Assembly (NCBI GenBank): GCA_041736895.1
Contig: JBGSSS010000213.1
Coordinates: 54,067 to 118,066, forward strand
Reading direction: 5' to 3'
Length of the DNA: 64,000 nt
Source of the DNA: JANRLT01 sp041736895
GTDB taxonomy: Bacteria; Planctomycetota; Planctomycetia; Pirellulales; JALHPA01
Part shown: piece by piece, positions 32,179 through 41,100 of the stretch
Numbering within the stretch: the first letter of the stretch is position 1
How the letters are laid out: the number at the start of each line of letters is the position of its first letter
Position numbers and translations under genes: made by a program
The notes under the pieces: generated by a model
The model's database searches: none
What the model was told of the DNA's origin: nothing
Seen by the model: only the letters and a program-made list of their open reading frames with translations

Positions 32179-33474
32179 ATGAACACCACCGGAGTAGCCC
32201 TTGTCGGTCTTGGAACTGTTGGCAGCGGCGTCGCCAAGCTGCTGCTTTCGCACGCCGAGCGAATCGGCCAGCGGGCGGGCAAAACGCTCGAATTGCGGCA
32301 AGTCGTCGTCCGTGATTGCGAAAAGCCCCGCGACGTGAAGCTTCCTGCCGGCATCCTTTCGGGCGATCTGAAACGTATTACCAGCGATCCATCCATTAGT
32401 GTCGTTGCCCACTTGGTCGGTGGCTTGGAACCGGCGCGGACGATCATGCTGGCCTTGCTCGAAAGCGGCAAGGACGTCGTCACGGCCAACAAAGCGCTCC
32501 TCGCCGAACATGGGCCAGAGCTGTTCGATCGGGCACGTTCCCTCGGCCGCTCAATCGCGTTCGACGCGGCCGTCGGTGGCGGCATCCCGATCATCACCAA
32601 TGTCAGCCAGTGCCTCTCGGCGAACCGGATCGAGTCGCTCACCGGGATTCTGAACGGGACGAGCAATTTCATCCTAACGCAGATGGAGGAGCAAGGCGAA
32701 GCGTACGACGCCGCCGTCGCCGAGGCTCAGCGACTGGGCTTCGCCGAAGCCGACCCGACGATGGACGTCGACGGCAGCGACGCCACGCAGAAGATCGCGA
32801 TCCTGGCGCACCTCGGCTTCGGTTCGCGGATCGATTGGCGGACGGTCCCACGCGTCGGGATTGACACGCTCGCGACAGCCGACTTGCAATATGCCAAGGA
32901 ACTCGGCTACCGGATCAAGCTCGTTGCCAGCGCGCAGCTCAACGACAACAAATTGCAGATTCACGTCAGTCCGACGCTAGTCAAGATCGGCACGCCCCTC
33001 GCCGAAGTGCGCGGCGCGCACAACGCCATCGTCGTCGAAGGCAACGCCGTCGGGCGTTTGCTCTTTCACGGACTCGGCGCCGGCCAGATGCCGACTGCAT
33101 CGGCGGTGCTCGCCGACATGATCGACATGGTCAACGGCCGGGCGAAGATCACGTTCAACACGCTCGAGCTCTGGAAGCAACAACCGGCGCAGTTCTCGCC
33201 CGTCGAATTCAAAAACGCGACCGGAAAATTCTATCTCCGCTTGAATGTCGCCGACCAACCCGGGGTGATGGCCGAAATTACGTCGATTTTGGGAAAAAAC
33301 GGCGTGTCGATCGCCTCGATCATCCAACACGAATCCGACGTCCACGGCGGCGCGGTCCCGCTGGTGATCATGACGCACACGACGACCGAGGGCGCAATCG
33401 GCGCGGCGTTCGATCAAATCGGCAAACTGCCGAGCATGCAAAGCCGCGCGGTGAAGATGCGCGTGCTGGCGTAA
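32179..33474 (+). CDS. hom: Homoserine dehydrogenase
   Basis: 431 aa. NAD(P)-binding GLGTVGSGVAKLL at the N-terminus; catalytic domain with KDVVTANKALLAEHG and GGGIPIITNVSQCLSANRIE. TGILNGTSNFILTQMEE and ADPTMDVDGSDATQKIAILA are the substrate-site segments. A C-terminal ACT domain (YLRLNVADQPGVMAEITSIL) allows feedback by threonine. It reduces aspartate semialdehyde to homoserine. It is followed by the proposed homoserine kinase and lysC on the same strand, with gaps of about 140 and 180 bp filled by palindromes. Confidence 0.96.
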   Translation: MNTTGVALVGLGTVGSGVAKLLLSHAERIGQRAGKTLELRQVVVRDCEKPRDVKLPAGILSGDLKRITSDPSISVVAHLVGGLEPARTIMLALLESGKDVVTANKALLAEHGPELFDRARSLGRSIAFDAAVGGGIPIITNVSQCLSANRIESLTGILNGTSNFILTQMEEQGEAYDAAVAEAQRLGFAEADPTMDVDGSDATQKIAILAHLGFGSRIDWRTVPRVGIDTLATADLQYAKELGYRIKLVASAQLNDNKLQIHVSPTLVKIGTPLAEVRGAHNAIVVEGNAVGRLLFHGLGAGQMPTASAVLADMIDMVNGRAKITFNTLELWKQQPAQFSPVEFKNATGKFYLRLNVADQPGVMAEITSILGKNGVSIASIIQHESDVHGGAVPLVIMTHTTTEGAIGAAFDQIGKLPSMQSRAVKMRVLA

Positions 33475-33478
33475 GTGA

Positions 33479-33560
33479 AGGGTTTTAAGTCTTAGGTTGT
33501 AAGTTATAGGTAGCGACTTTGTTTCTTCTACCTACAACTTATAACCTACAACCTATAACC
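33479..33560. repeat. GGTTGTAGGT palindrome, copy 2
   Basis: TTAGGTTGTAAGTTATAGGT opposed to ACCTACAACTTATAACCTAC. It occupies the gap between hom and the next gene; copy 1 is at 24121. Confidence 0.75.
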
Positions 33561-33613
33561 TTCTTCAAAGTAGACCTCTCAACAATCAATAAGCGCCGAG
33601 CCTGACAACACCA

Positions 33614-34822
33614 ATGAAATACGTCATCATCATCCCCGACGGCACCGCCGATGAGCCGCAGGAATCGCTCGGCGGCAAGACGCCGCTCGAAGCTGCGAAC
33701 ACGCCCGCGATGGACATCATCGCGCGGGCCGGCGTTGTCGGCCGCGCGAACAACGTTCCGCCGAGTCTGCCCGCCGGCTCCGATGTCGCGTGCATGAGTC
33801 TGCTCGGCTATAGCCCGATGGAATACTTCTCAGGCCGCGCGCCGCTCGAAGCCGCTGCACAGGGCATTGCCCTTGGGCCAAACGATTGGGCCGTGCGGTG
33901 CAACCTGGTTACCGTGCAAGACCAGACGATGAAAAGCTTCACCGCGGGGCACATCACCAATGACGAAGCCCGGGCGCTGCTCGCCACGGCGCAGGAAAAG
34001 CTCGGCAGCGATGAATGGCAATTCGTGCCGGGCGTAAGCTATCGGAACCTGCTCCTGTTTCGCGGCCATAAGCGCAGCGCGCCGTTCAACATGGACACGC
34101 GCACGACGCCGCCGCATGACCTGACCGACAAATCGGTCGCTGATGATTTTCCACGCGGACCGGGCAGCCGTTCCTTGACTGAGCTGATGGAAGCCAGCGT
34201 CGATCTCTTCGCCGATCATCCGGTCAACGCCGCGCGCGTCGCGGCCGGCAAGCCGCCGGCGACGAATCTCTGGCTCTGGGGTCTCGGCCGCGCTCCGGCG
34301 CTGAAACCTTTCGCCGAAGTTTACGGCGGCCGCCGCGGCGCGATGATCACGGCCGTTGATCTGTTGCGTGGTCTCGCGGTATTGCTCGGGTGGGATCGGA
34401 TCGAAGTTCCTGGCGCGACGGGTTATCTCGACACCGATTACGCCGCCAAGGGTCGCTACGCGATCGAGGCTCTCGACAAGTACGACGTCGTCTGCGTCCA
34501 CGTCGAAGCGACCGATGAAGCGAGCCACGAAGGCCGCACCGACGCCAAGATCGAGGCCCTCGAACGCATCGACCGCGACATCGTCGCGCCGCTGCACACG
34601 GCGTTGCTCGCGCTCGGCGAACCGTATCGCATCCTGATCACGCCCGATCACCCGACGCCAGTCCGCATCAAAACCCACAGCCACGGCGCGGTGCCAATCA
34701 CGGTCGCCGGCTTCGGCATCACGCCCGACGCGAGCGACACCTACGGCGAAACCAACGCCAGCCGCTCGACACTCGCCTTCGACGAAGGCTACAAACTCAT
34801 GAGCTGGTTCTTGGATTCGTAA
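33614..34822 (+). CDS. ApgM-family protein, proposed homoserine kinase
   Basis: 402 aa. It belongs to the archaeal-type cofactor-independent phosphoglycerate mutase family within the alkaline-phosphatase superfamily. The metal/Ser site begins MKYVIIIPDGTADEP; LLITPDHPTPVRIKTHSHGA-like segments close it, and DYAAKGRYAIEALDKYD and HVEATDEASHEG are family marks. One clade has been proposed to act as homoserine kinase where thrB is missing and the gene neighbours hom, thrC or lysC. That context is exactly present here: hom upstream, lysC downstream, no thrB in the window. Phosphoglycerate mutase activity remains the alternative. Confidence 0.85.
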   Translation: MKYVIIIPDGTADEPQESLGGKTPLEAANTPAMDIIARAGVVGRANNVPPSLPAGSDVACMSLLGYSPMEYFSGRAPLEAAAQGIALGPNDWAVRCNLVTVQDQTMKSFTAGHITNDEARALLATAQEKLGSDEWQFVPGVSYRNLLLFRGHKRSAPFNMDTRTTPPHDLTDKSVADDFPRGPGSRSLTELMEASVDLFADHPVNAARVAAGKPPATNLWLWGLGRAPALKPFAEVYGGRRGAMITAVDLLRGLAVLLGWDRIEVPGATGYLDTDYAAKGRYAIEALDKYDVVCVHVEATDEASHEGRTDAKIEALERIDRDIVAPLHTALLALGEPYRILITPDHPTPVRIKTHSHGAVPITVAGFGITPDASDTYGETNASRSTLAFDEGYKLMSWFLDS

Positions 34823-34833
34823 CCTTCAGAAAT

Positions 34834-34949
34834 GGATCACGGATGACACGGATTTTACGGATGAGCACAGATTAGAAAACTTGGGTATTTCTTCTAACTT
34901 GACTCTTCTGATCCGTGTACATCAGTGTCATCCGTCAAATCCGTGATTC
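34834..34949. repeat. ACGGAT-variant palindromic element C
   Basis: Left arm 34834-34875 (ATCACGGATGACACGGATTT) and right arm 34908-34949 are imperfect inverses with four hexamers each. It is a divergent ACGGAT-type relative of elements A, B, D, E and F, in the gap before lysC. Confidence 0.75.
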
Positions 34950-35003
34950 GCTTTTTTCAGATTCATTCTAACTTCTAACTCCTTCTTTCTAGATTCTTCC
35001 CCC

Positions 35004-36770
35004 ATGTCCCTGATCGTGCAAAAGTTTGGCGGAACCAGTGTGGCCACGCCGGAAAAAATCATGGCCGCCGCCCGCAAGGCGATCCGCACCCAGCAGCAAG
35101 GGCATCAGGTCCTCATGGTCGTCAGCGCCATGGGACACGAGACAGATCACCTGATCGAACTCGCCAAGCAGATCACGGATTCTCCGAGCGCGCGCGAAAT
35201 GGACATGCTCCTCAGCACGGGCGAGCAAGTGAGCTGCGCGCTGATGGCGATTGCAATTCAGACGCTCGGTTCGAAGGCGATTAGCCTGACCGGCGCGCAG
35301 ATCGGCATCAAGACGGACAGCACGTTTTCGAAGGCGCGCATCAAAAGTATCTCGACCGAGCGCATGCGCAAGTCGCTCGACGAAGGCAACATCGTCATCG
35401 CCGCTGGCTTCCAGGGGATCGACGAAGAATTCAATATCACGACGCTCGGGCGCGGCGGCAGCGATACGACGGCCGTGGCCCTGGCTGCGGTACTCAAGGC
35501 CGACACCGCGGAAATCTACACCGATGTCGATGGCGTCTACACGACTGATCCGCGGCAGTTGCCCGAGGCTCGTCGCGTGAAGCAGATCAGCTATGACGAA
35601 ATGCTGGAGTTGGCGAGCCTCGGAGCCGGCGTCATGCATAGCCGCTCGATCGAGTTCGGCAAGAAGTTTGGCGTCCCGATTCATGTCCGCAGCAGCTTCA
35701 CCGACATCCCCGGCACGATGATCGTCGCCCAACCTGAGGCGCCGAATCAGGCGGTCTGTGGCGCGGCGCTCGTCAAGGACGAAGCTCGGATTACGCTCGA
35801 AGGGGCCCCCGACAAGCCGGGGATCAGCCACATTCTCTTTAGTCGGATCGCCGCCAAGAAAATCGCGGTCGACATGATCGTGCAGAACGTCGGAGCCGAA
35901 GGCCGCGCGAACATCAGCTTCACCGTCCCCACCGAGGAACTGGCCGACGCGCTCGCCGCGACTCAAGAAGTCGCTGCCGAAGTCGGCGCTCAACGCGTCA
36001 CGAGCGACGACCAAGTCGCCAAGGTCTCGGTCGTCGGGCTCGGCATGGCGCAGCAGACGGGTGTCGCGAAGAAACTCTTCCGTGCCTTGGCCGACGCCGG
36101 CGTGAACATCCAGGCGATCACCACGAGCGAGATCAAAATTTCTACCCTCGTCAGCCGCGAGCAGGCGAGCATCGCCCTCCGCGCGGCGCACGCCGCATTT
36201 ACACTGGAAAAGGAACCTGCCGATGCGGGCAAAGCCGGCGAAGGAACCGAACGCCACGGCACCGCGGCCGATATCGTCCGCCGGTTGCAAGGCATGGAAG
36301 GTCTCAGCATCGACGAGATCACGCTCGACGACTCACAAGCCCGGGTCACGCTCCACGGCGTCTCGAACAAGCCGGGGATCGCGGCGCAGCTCTTCGAAGA
36401 GATTTCGGCCGCCGGGATCTTTGTCGACATGATCGTGCAGAGCTTCGGCGTGGCCGCAGCCGCGACGATCAGCTTCACCGTGCCGCAAAAGGACTTCGAC
36501 AAGAGTCTCGCGACGGCCAAGAAGATCGCGGAAAAGATGGGCTGCACCGGGGTGACCAGCAGCCCGAAATTGGCCAAGCTCTCGGTCCTCGGCGTCGGCG
36601 TCCGCACGAACACAAGCGTCGCCACGCGGATGTTCGAATCGCTCTCGGCGGCCGGCATCAACCTCGACATGATGAGCACGAGCGAAGTCCGCTTGAACAT
36701 CGTCGTCGAAGGAAGCCAAGGCAAGAAGGCGATGGAAACCCTCCAAAAAGCATTCGCCGACGCACTGTAA
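35004..36770 (+). CDS. lysC: Aspartate kinase with four ACT domains
   Basis: 588 aa versus ~400-450 for standard monofunctional enzymes. The kinase domain (residues 1-255) starts LIVQKFGGTSVATPEKI and has TLGRGGSDTTAVALAAVL. Two ACT pairs follow: about residues 262-400 (ARITLEGAPDKPGISHILFS, VSVVGLGMAQQTGVAKKLFR) and 435-588 (ARVTLHGVSNKPGIAAQLFE, LSVLGVGVRTNTSVATRMFE). They are clearly a tandem duplication. Four-ACT aspartate kinases are also known in cyanobacteria. They bind lysine and/or threonine, so more complex feedback is expected. It catalyses the first step of the aspartate pathway. Confidence 0.95.
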   Translation: MSLIVQKFGGTSVATPEKIMAAARKAIRTQQQGHQVLMVVSAMGHETDHLIELAKQITDSPSAREMDMLLSTGEQVSCALMAIAIQTLGSKAISLTGAQIGIKTDSTFSKARIKSISTERMRKSLDEGNIVIAAGFQGIDEEFNITTLGRGGSDTTAVALAAVLKADTAEIYTDVDGVYTTDPRQLPEARRVKQISYDEMLELASLGAGVMHSRSIEFGKKFGVPIHVRSSFTDIPGTMIVAQPEAPNQAVCGAALVKDEARITLEGAPDKPGISHILFSRIAAKKIAVDMIVQNVGAEGRANISFTVPTEELADALAATQEVAAEVGAQRVTSDDQVAKVSVVGLGMAQQTGVAKKLFRALADAGVNIQAITTSEIKISTLVSREQASIALRAAHAAFTLEKEPADAGKAGEGTERHGTAADIVRRLQGMEGLSIDEITLDDSQARVTLHGVSNKPGIAAQLFEEISAAGIFVDMIVQSFGVAAAATISFTVPQKDFDKSLATAKKIAEKMGCTGVTSSPKLAKLSVLGVGVRTNTSVATRMFESLSAAGINLDMMSTSEVRLNIVVEGSQGKKAMETLQKAFADAL

Positions 36771-36772
36771 AC

Positions 36773-36841
36773 TTGTAGCCAAGGTCGTAAGACCTTGGAT
36801 TGGCTGCACGCGCGCGTCTGAAGTCTCACGACTTCAGCTAC
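36773..36841. repeat. AAGTCGTAAGACTT-type palindromes, pair
   Basis: TAGCCAAGGTCGTAAGACCT (hairpin 1) then TCTGAAGTCTCACGACTTCA (hairpin 2), immediately after lysC. Same family as 56622-56681. It could form the lysC transcript end. Confidence 0.65.
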
Positions 36842-36858
36842 TGAATCAAGAAGACAGG

Positions 36859-36968
36859 CACACTGATTGAACTGATGGGACTGATTTTGCACTGATCGGC
36901 AGGAGAGGCGTATGCGTAAAATCTTTTCTGATCAGTGATCATCAGTCACATCATAAAAATCAGTGTAC
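36859..36968. repeat. ACTGAT-iteron palindromic element D
   Basis: Left arm 36859-36899 has four ACTGAT hexamers spaced 9, 9 and 11 bp. Right arm 36928-36968 is the imperfect inverse. Only about 28 bp lie between. It sits between the convergent lysC and bifunctional-nuclease genes. Confidence 0.85.
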
Positions 36969-36977
36969 CTGCATTTT

Positions 36978-37559
36978 CTAGCGGCGATCGTCGTCGTCGT
37001 CATCATCGTCGTCGCCGAGGAAGTTCTCGTCGTCGTCATCTTCATCATCGTCCCCGAGATCGCCGAAGTCGGGACCTTCGTCGTCATCATCCTCGTCTTC
37101 CAGGTCGTCGTCGCTTTCCAGCTCCGCGCGCACATCGGGCGGGATCTGCAAGTTTGGATCGCCAAGCACGTCGTCGAGGACTTCTTCGTTCACATAAATC
37201 GGCAGCGGCGGATCGCAAGTCACCGCGACCGCGATTGCATCCGACGGGCGGCTGTCGATCTCGAGCAGCTCGCCATCGCGGCGGACGCGCAACACCGAGT
37301 AATACGTGTGCTCGCGCAGCTCCGTGATGACGACGTCTTGAAGCTCGCCGCCGAGCGCCGTGATCGCGCCGACTAACAAGTCGTGCGTCAGCGGGCGCGG
37401 CGTCGGGATTTGTTTCACGTGGCGGTCGATGCTGGTCGCCTCGAAGATGCCGATCAAGATCGGAAACATCCGCGGGCCATCGACCTCGCGCAGGTAAATG
37501 ACTTGTTGATCGTTGATCTCGCTGATGATGATCCGCGAGAGTTCCATCTGAACGGGCAT
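36978..37559 (-). CDS. Bifunctional nuclease (BFN/DUF151) family protein with acidic tail
   Basis: 193 aa from the ATG at 37559 (MPVQMELSRIIISEINDQQV). The DUF151 core is ELSRIIIS, GPRMFPILIGIFEATSIDRH, RPLTHDLLVGAITALGGELQ and RPSDAIAVAV, where RPSDA is the family signature. Plant and Thermotoga relatives have DNase/RNase activity; most bacterial members are uncharacterised. From about residue 148 the protein becomes a run of Asp/Glu (DLEDEDDDDEGPDFGDLGDD and further), an acidic tail of ~45 residues that could mimic nucleic acid or chelate cations. The ACTGAT element D begins within 10 bp of its stop. Confidence 0.88.
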   Translation of the reverse strand: MPVQMELSRIIISEINDQQVIYLREVDGPRMFPILIGIFEATSIDRHVKQIPTPRPLTHDLLVGAITALGGELQDVVITELREHTYYSVLRVRRDGELLEIDSRPSDAIAVAVTCDPPLPIYVNEEVLDDVLGDPNLQIPPDVRAELESDDDLEDEDDDDEGPDFGDLGDDDEDDDDENFLGDDDDDDDDDRR

Positions 37560-37846
37560 AGATTTCAACCTGACCCGGAACGGGCAAGGAAAAGCAGTAC
37601 GACAAAGTGACTACCCACGCATTGATTATAGAACGTCCGCCCGGCGCGATGCCAGTTCTAGTTTTTTAGAAAGAATATCACGACAAGATTTCACTTGACA
37701 ACGAACCTTGGACGCTGTTTTCATGCGTCCACCCTGCGAGTGGGTTAGCCATTTGCAGGGGGAATGAATTTAAGCCGCAAGCAGTTGGGTACTCAAACAG
37801 CGTGAAGACGCATCTGACGGCATGCATCAATACCGTGAAAAACGCT

Positions 37847-40800
37847 TTAGTTCTGCTTTTTCAAATCGTTCAGCAAGCCTTCCAGACTCGCCGCCCTGCC
37901 CTTCAGTTCATCGAGCTGGGCTTTTTCTTGGGCGACGACGTCTGCCGGAGCGCGGCTGACGAAACCGGCGTTGTTGAGTTTGCTTTCCTTGGACTTGATG
38001 CCGGCTTGCAGCTTTTCAAGTTCCTTGGTGATCCGCTGCATCTCGGCCGCGACGTCGATGAGGCCCGCGAGATCGACGAAGATCTCGAGACCGCTCAAGA
38101 TCGTGTTCGCCGCCGGCACCGGCGCGACGACGTTCGGCCCGTAGCCGAGCGAGTTGGCGTTGGCCATCGAGGCAAAGTACGGCGTCATCGGTTCGAGCAA
38201 CGCGGCAAGCGCCGCATCGCACTTCACGCCGAAGTTCAATGTCACCTTGGGGGCGATGTTCTGCCGGCTGCGAATTTCGCGGATCGCGCCGAGCACCGAC
38301 TGAAATCGAGCGAAGCGATCTTCGATTGCCGCATCGATCCAGCGTGCGTCGCTCGTCGGCCACGGTGCCACGATGATGTGCTGGCAAGGCTTCTCGGCTT
38401 TGGTTAAGCCGCGCGCCGGCGCGAGTTCATTCAGCAGCGACCAAACCTCCTCGGTCACGAACGGAATCATCGGGTGCAACAGTCGCAGGAGCGAATCGAG
38501 CACATACGCGAGCAGCCGCTGCACATTCACACGCTGCGCCGGATCACTGAGACGAGCCTTCACCATTTCGACGTAGAAGCTGCAGAACTCGTCCCAGGCA
38601 AAGTCGTACAACACCCGAGCCGCTTCGGCGAAGTGATAGTGCTCCAGGTTCTCCGTCACCTGCTTTGTCACCGTGTTCAAACGGCTCAACAGCCAGCGGT
38701 CTTCGAGCAAGAGTTGGCTCTCGTCGATTGGGCCGGGTTCGTAGCCTTCGAGATTCAGCAGCGTAAACCGCGACGCGTTCCAGAGCTTGTTGCAGAAGTT
38801 CCGCGCTACGGAAAATCGTTCGCTCGTCACTGCGCCGCGCGGCAGCGCGAGATCCGCCTCGGTTTTCGCCCATTGCGTGCTAAATTCCTTGCTGCAATGC
38901 GTGCACGTCACGCGCGTTTGAATGCGGTTCTTCAGCGTTTGCTCCATCGTCTTGCCGCAGTGCGGGCAGACGAACTCCACCGGCATGCGCACGTCCTGCG
39001 TCTCGGTCGCCATGTACGCGAGCCCAAACCGTAGCGAGTCCGCGCCGTATTGGGCGATGACATCGAGCGGATCGACGCCGTTCCCTTTCATCTTCGACAT
39101 CGTCTCCCCGAAGCCGTCTAATATCTTAGGATGGATAAAGACTTGCTTGAAAGGAACCTGATCGAGATCGAACAAACCCATCAGCACCATCCGCGCGACC
39201 CAAAGCGTGATAATGTCACGGCTCGTGATCAAGACGCTCGTCGGATAAAAGTACTTGAGCTCCGGCGTCTGCTCGGGCCAGCCAAGTGTGCTGAATGGCC
39301 AGAGCGCGCTGCTGAACCAAGTGTCGAGGACGTCGGGGTCTTGCTCTAGTTCTTTAATGTGATGCAAGGCATTACCTGCGTTCATGTAGGCTAGGTAGTA
39401 TCCAGTAGGATTGACTAATGTTTTTAATTGTCCATTTTCGCCAGCCTCAAGATTTTCATTTTTCTTTTTGAAGTCGTAAAAGTCTTTCAAAGCTTGGTTC
39501 GCACGCTCCGAGTTAATACAGCACATCAAATCCAAATCGTCTGGATATTCACGAAAATGAATGTGGTACTCAGATTTTTCAATGTCAGAGAATTTGAAAT
39601 ATGCTTCTAATTCCGACTTAGCTTTAATCTGTAGTTCAATAGCATTACTTTCTGTTGCATCTCCATGCGTAATTGATGCACTCCAAATCGGAATCCGATG
39701 CCCCCACCACAGTTGCCGGCTCACGGGCCAGTCGCGTTTTTCGCCGAGCCAATCGAGGTAGCTCTTGGCGTAGCGATTGGGGAAGATTTCGACGCGGCCA
39801 TCCGTCACGGCGTCCATTGCCGATTGCGCGAGTTCGTCCATTTTCACGAACCACTGATCGGCCAGGTATGGCTCGATCGGCGTCTTCGATCGGTCCGACA
39901 TTGGCAGCGCGATCTCGCGGTCTTCGACGCGTTCGAGCAGGCCCAGCGCGTCGAGATCCTCGACGACCTTGGTACGCGCCTTCTTCATCGTCAGGCCTTG
40001 GTACGAGCCGGCGTTGGCGTTTAGCGTCCCATCGGGATTCAAAATGTTCACCATCGGCAGCTTCTGCCGCTTGCCGACTTCGTAGTCGTTCGGGTCGTGG
40101 GCCGGCGTGATCTTCACGCAGCCGGAACCGAGATCGGGCTTCGCCCACTCGTCGCATACCAGCGGAATCGGGCGATTCTGCAGCGGCAGCGTTACCATGC
40201 GGCCAGCCTTCGCCATGTCGCGCAGTTTGAGCAGCGTCGGCAAGTGCGTCGTGCGGCGCTCGGCCAGCGCGTCGAGTTGTTTCTGGATGTCGGGCTTTTC
40301 TTTGGCCGGTGCATCGGCCAGCTTTACACGCAGTTCCGTTTCGACTTCGTCGAGCGCCGCACCCGGATCGGGATGCACCGCCACCGCCGTATCGCCGAGC
40401 ATCGTCTCCGGGCGTGTTGTGGCGACGTGCACGAACTCCGGTTCGCCAGCTATGGGATTCTCGACCGGATACTTCAGGTGCCAGAAGTGCCCCTTCACCG
40501 TGTCTTGATTGACTTCGTCGTCACTCACCGCTGTTTGCAGGAAGCAGTCCCAGTTCACGAGCCGCTTGCCGCGGTAGATTTTGCCCTCTTGGAACATTTT
40601 GAAGAACGTCTGCCGCACGGCGCGGGCACATTGGTCGTCGAGCGTGAACCGCTGACGCTCCCAATCGCACGAGCAACCCATCTGCTGCAACTGGCCGGTG
40701 ATTCGCTTTTCGTACTCGGCCTTCCACTGCCAGATCCGCTCAACGAGCTTCTCGCGGCCAAGGTCGTGGCGAGTCTTCTTTTCTTCTTCGAGCAAGCGTT

Positions 40801-41089
40801 TCTCCACCACCGCTTGCGTCGCGATGCCCGCATGATCGGTCCCCGGCATCCAGAGCGCATTGAAGCCCTGCATGCGCTTCATGCGAATGAGGATGTCCTG
40901 CAAAGTGTTGTTGAGCGCATGGCCAAGATGCAACGCGCCAGTTACATTGGGCGGCGGGATGACAATCGTAAAGGGCTGCTTCTTGGCATCCGGCACGGCG
41001 TGGAAGTAACCGCGCTCGCGCCAGGTTTTCGACCAGCGCTCCTGAGCGGCGGCGTGTTCGTATTGCTTGGGTAGGTCTTGTAGGTTCAT
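37847..41089 (-). CDS. valS: Valyl-tRNA synthetase with an AT-rich insert
   Basis: 1080 aa, about 130 longer than E. coli ValRS. Class I signatures: PPPNVTGALHLGHALNNTLQ (HIGH variant) and DGFGETMSKMKGNG (KMSKS variant). The editing domain has TTRPETMLGDTAVAVHPDP; WWGHRIPIWSASI and DVLDTWFSSALWPFSTLGWP bracket a region of ~120 residues that is much longer than usual. That region is encoded by AT-rich DNA. A zinc-finger-like CPHCGKTMEQ...CTHC and a C-terminal coiled coil follow. It attaches valine to tRNA-Val. The start lies only 12 bp from element E. Confidence 0.95.
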   Translation of the reverse strand: MNLQDLPKQYEHAAAQERWSKTWRERGYFHAVPDAKKQPFTIVIPPPNVTGALHLGHALNNTLQDILIRMKRMQGFNALWMPGTDHAGIATQAVVEKRLLEEEKKTRHDLGREKLVERIWQWKAEYEKRITGQLQQMGCSCDWERQRFTLDDQCARAVRQTFFKMFQEGKIYRGKRLVNWDCFLQTAVSDDEVNQDTVKGHFWHLKYPVENPIAGEPEFVHVATTRPETMLGDTAVAVHPDPGAALDEVETELRVKLADAPAKEKPDIQKQLDALAERRTTHLPTLLKLRDMAKAGRMVTLPLQNRPIPLVCDEWAKPDLGSGCVKITPAHDPNDYEVGKRQKLPMVNILNPDGTLNANAGSYQGLTMKKARTKVVEDLDALGLLERVEDREIALPMSDRSKTPIEPYLADQWFVKMDELAQSAMDAVTDGRVEIFPNRYAKSYLDWLGEKRDWPVSRQLWWGHRIPIWSASITHGDATESNAIELQIKAKSELEAYFKFSDIEKSEYHIHFREYPDDLDLMCCINSERANQALKDFYDFKKKNENLEAGENGQLKTLVNPTGYYLAYMNAGNALHHIKELEQDPDVLDTWFSSALWPFSTLGWPEQTPELKYFYPTSVLITSRDIITLWVARMVLMGLFDLDQVPFKQVFIHPKILDGFGETMSKMKGNGVDPLDVIAQYGADSLRFGLAYMATETQDVRMPVEFVCPHCGKTMEQTLKNRIQTRVTCTHCSKEFSTQWAKTEADLALPRGAVTSERFSVARNFCNKLWNASRFTLLNLEGYEPGPIDESQLLLEDRWLLSRLNTVTKQVTENLEHYHFAEAARVLYDFAWDEFCSFYVEMVKARLSDPAQRVNVQRLLAYVLDSLLRLLHPMIPFVTEEVWSLLNELAPARGLTKAEKPCQHIIVAPWPTSDARWIDAAIEDRFARFQSVLGAIREIRSRQNIAPKVTLNFGVKCDAALAALLEPMTPYFASMANANSLGYGPNVVAPVPAANTILSGLEIFVDLAGLIDVAAEMQRITKELEKLQAGIKSKESKLNNAGFVSRAPADVVAQEKAQLDELKGRAASLEGLLNDLKKQN
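39361..39660 (-). other. AT-rich in-frame segment within valS
   Basis: Hand count gives 110 G+C in 300 bases (about 37%), against clearly GC-rich sequence on both sides. The frame is open throughout and encodes residues such as KSELEAYFKFSDIEKSEYHI. It was probably acquired or recombined into the gene. Confidence 0.7.
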
Positions 41090-41100
41090 GAGGGAATTTT

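Noticed and set aside
34989..36290. 433-aa minus-strand ORF
   Set aside because: Antisense to lysC; no domain character.
37569..37846. Small RNA gene between valS and the nuclease gene
   Set aside because: A TTGACA-like box at about 37695 has no -10 at proper spacing, and no hairpin with a T-tract follows.
39340..39690. Intein or intron in valS
   Set aside because: No splice-junction Cys/Ser...His-Asn pattern, no homing nuclease motif, and the frame is continuous; more likely a domain insert.
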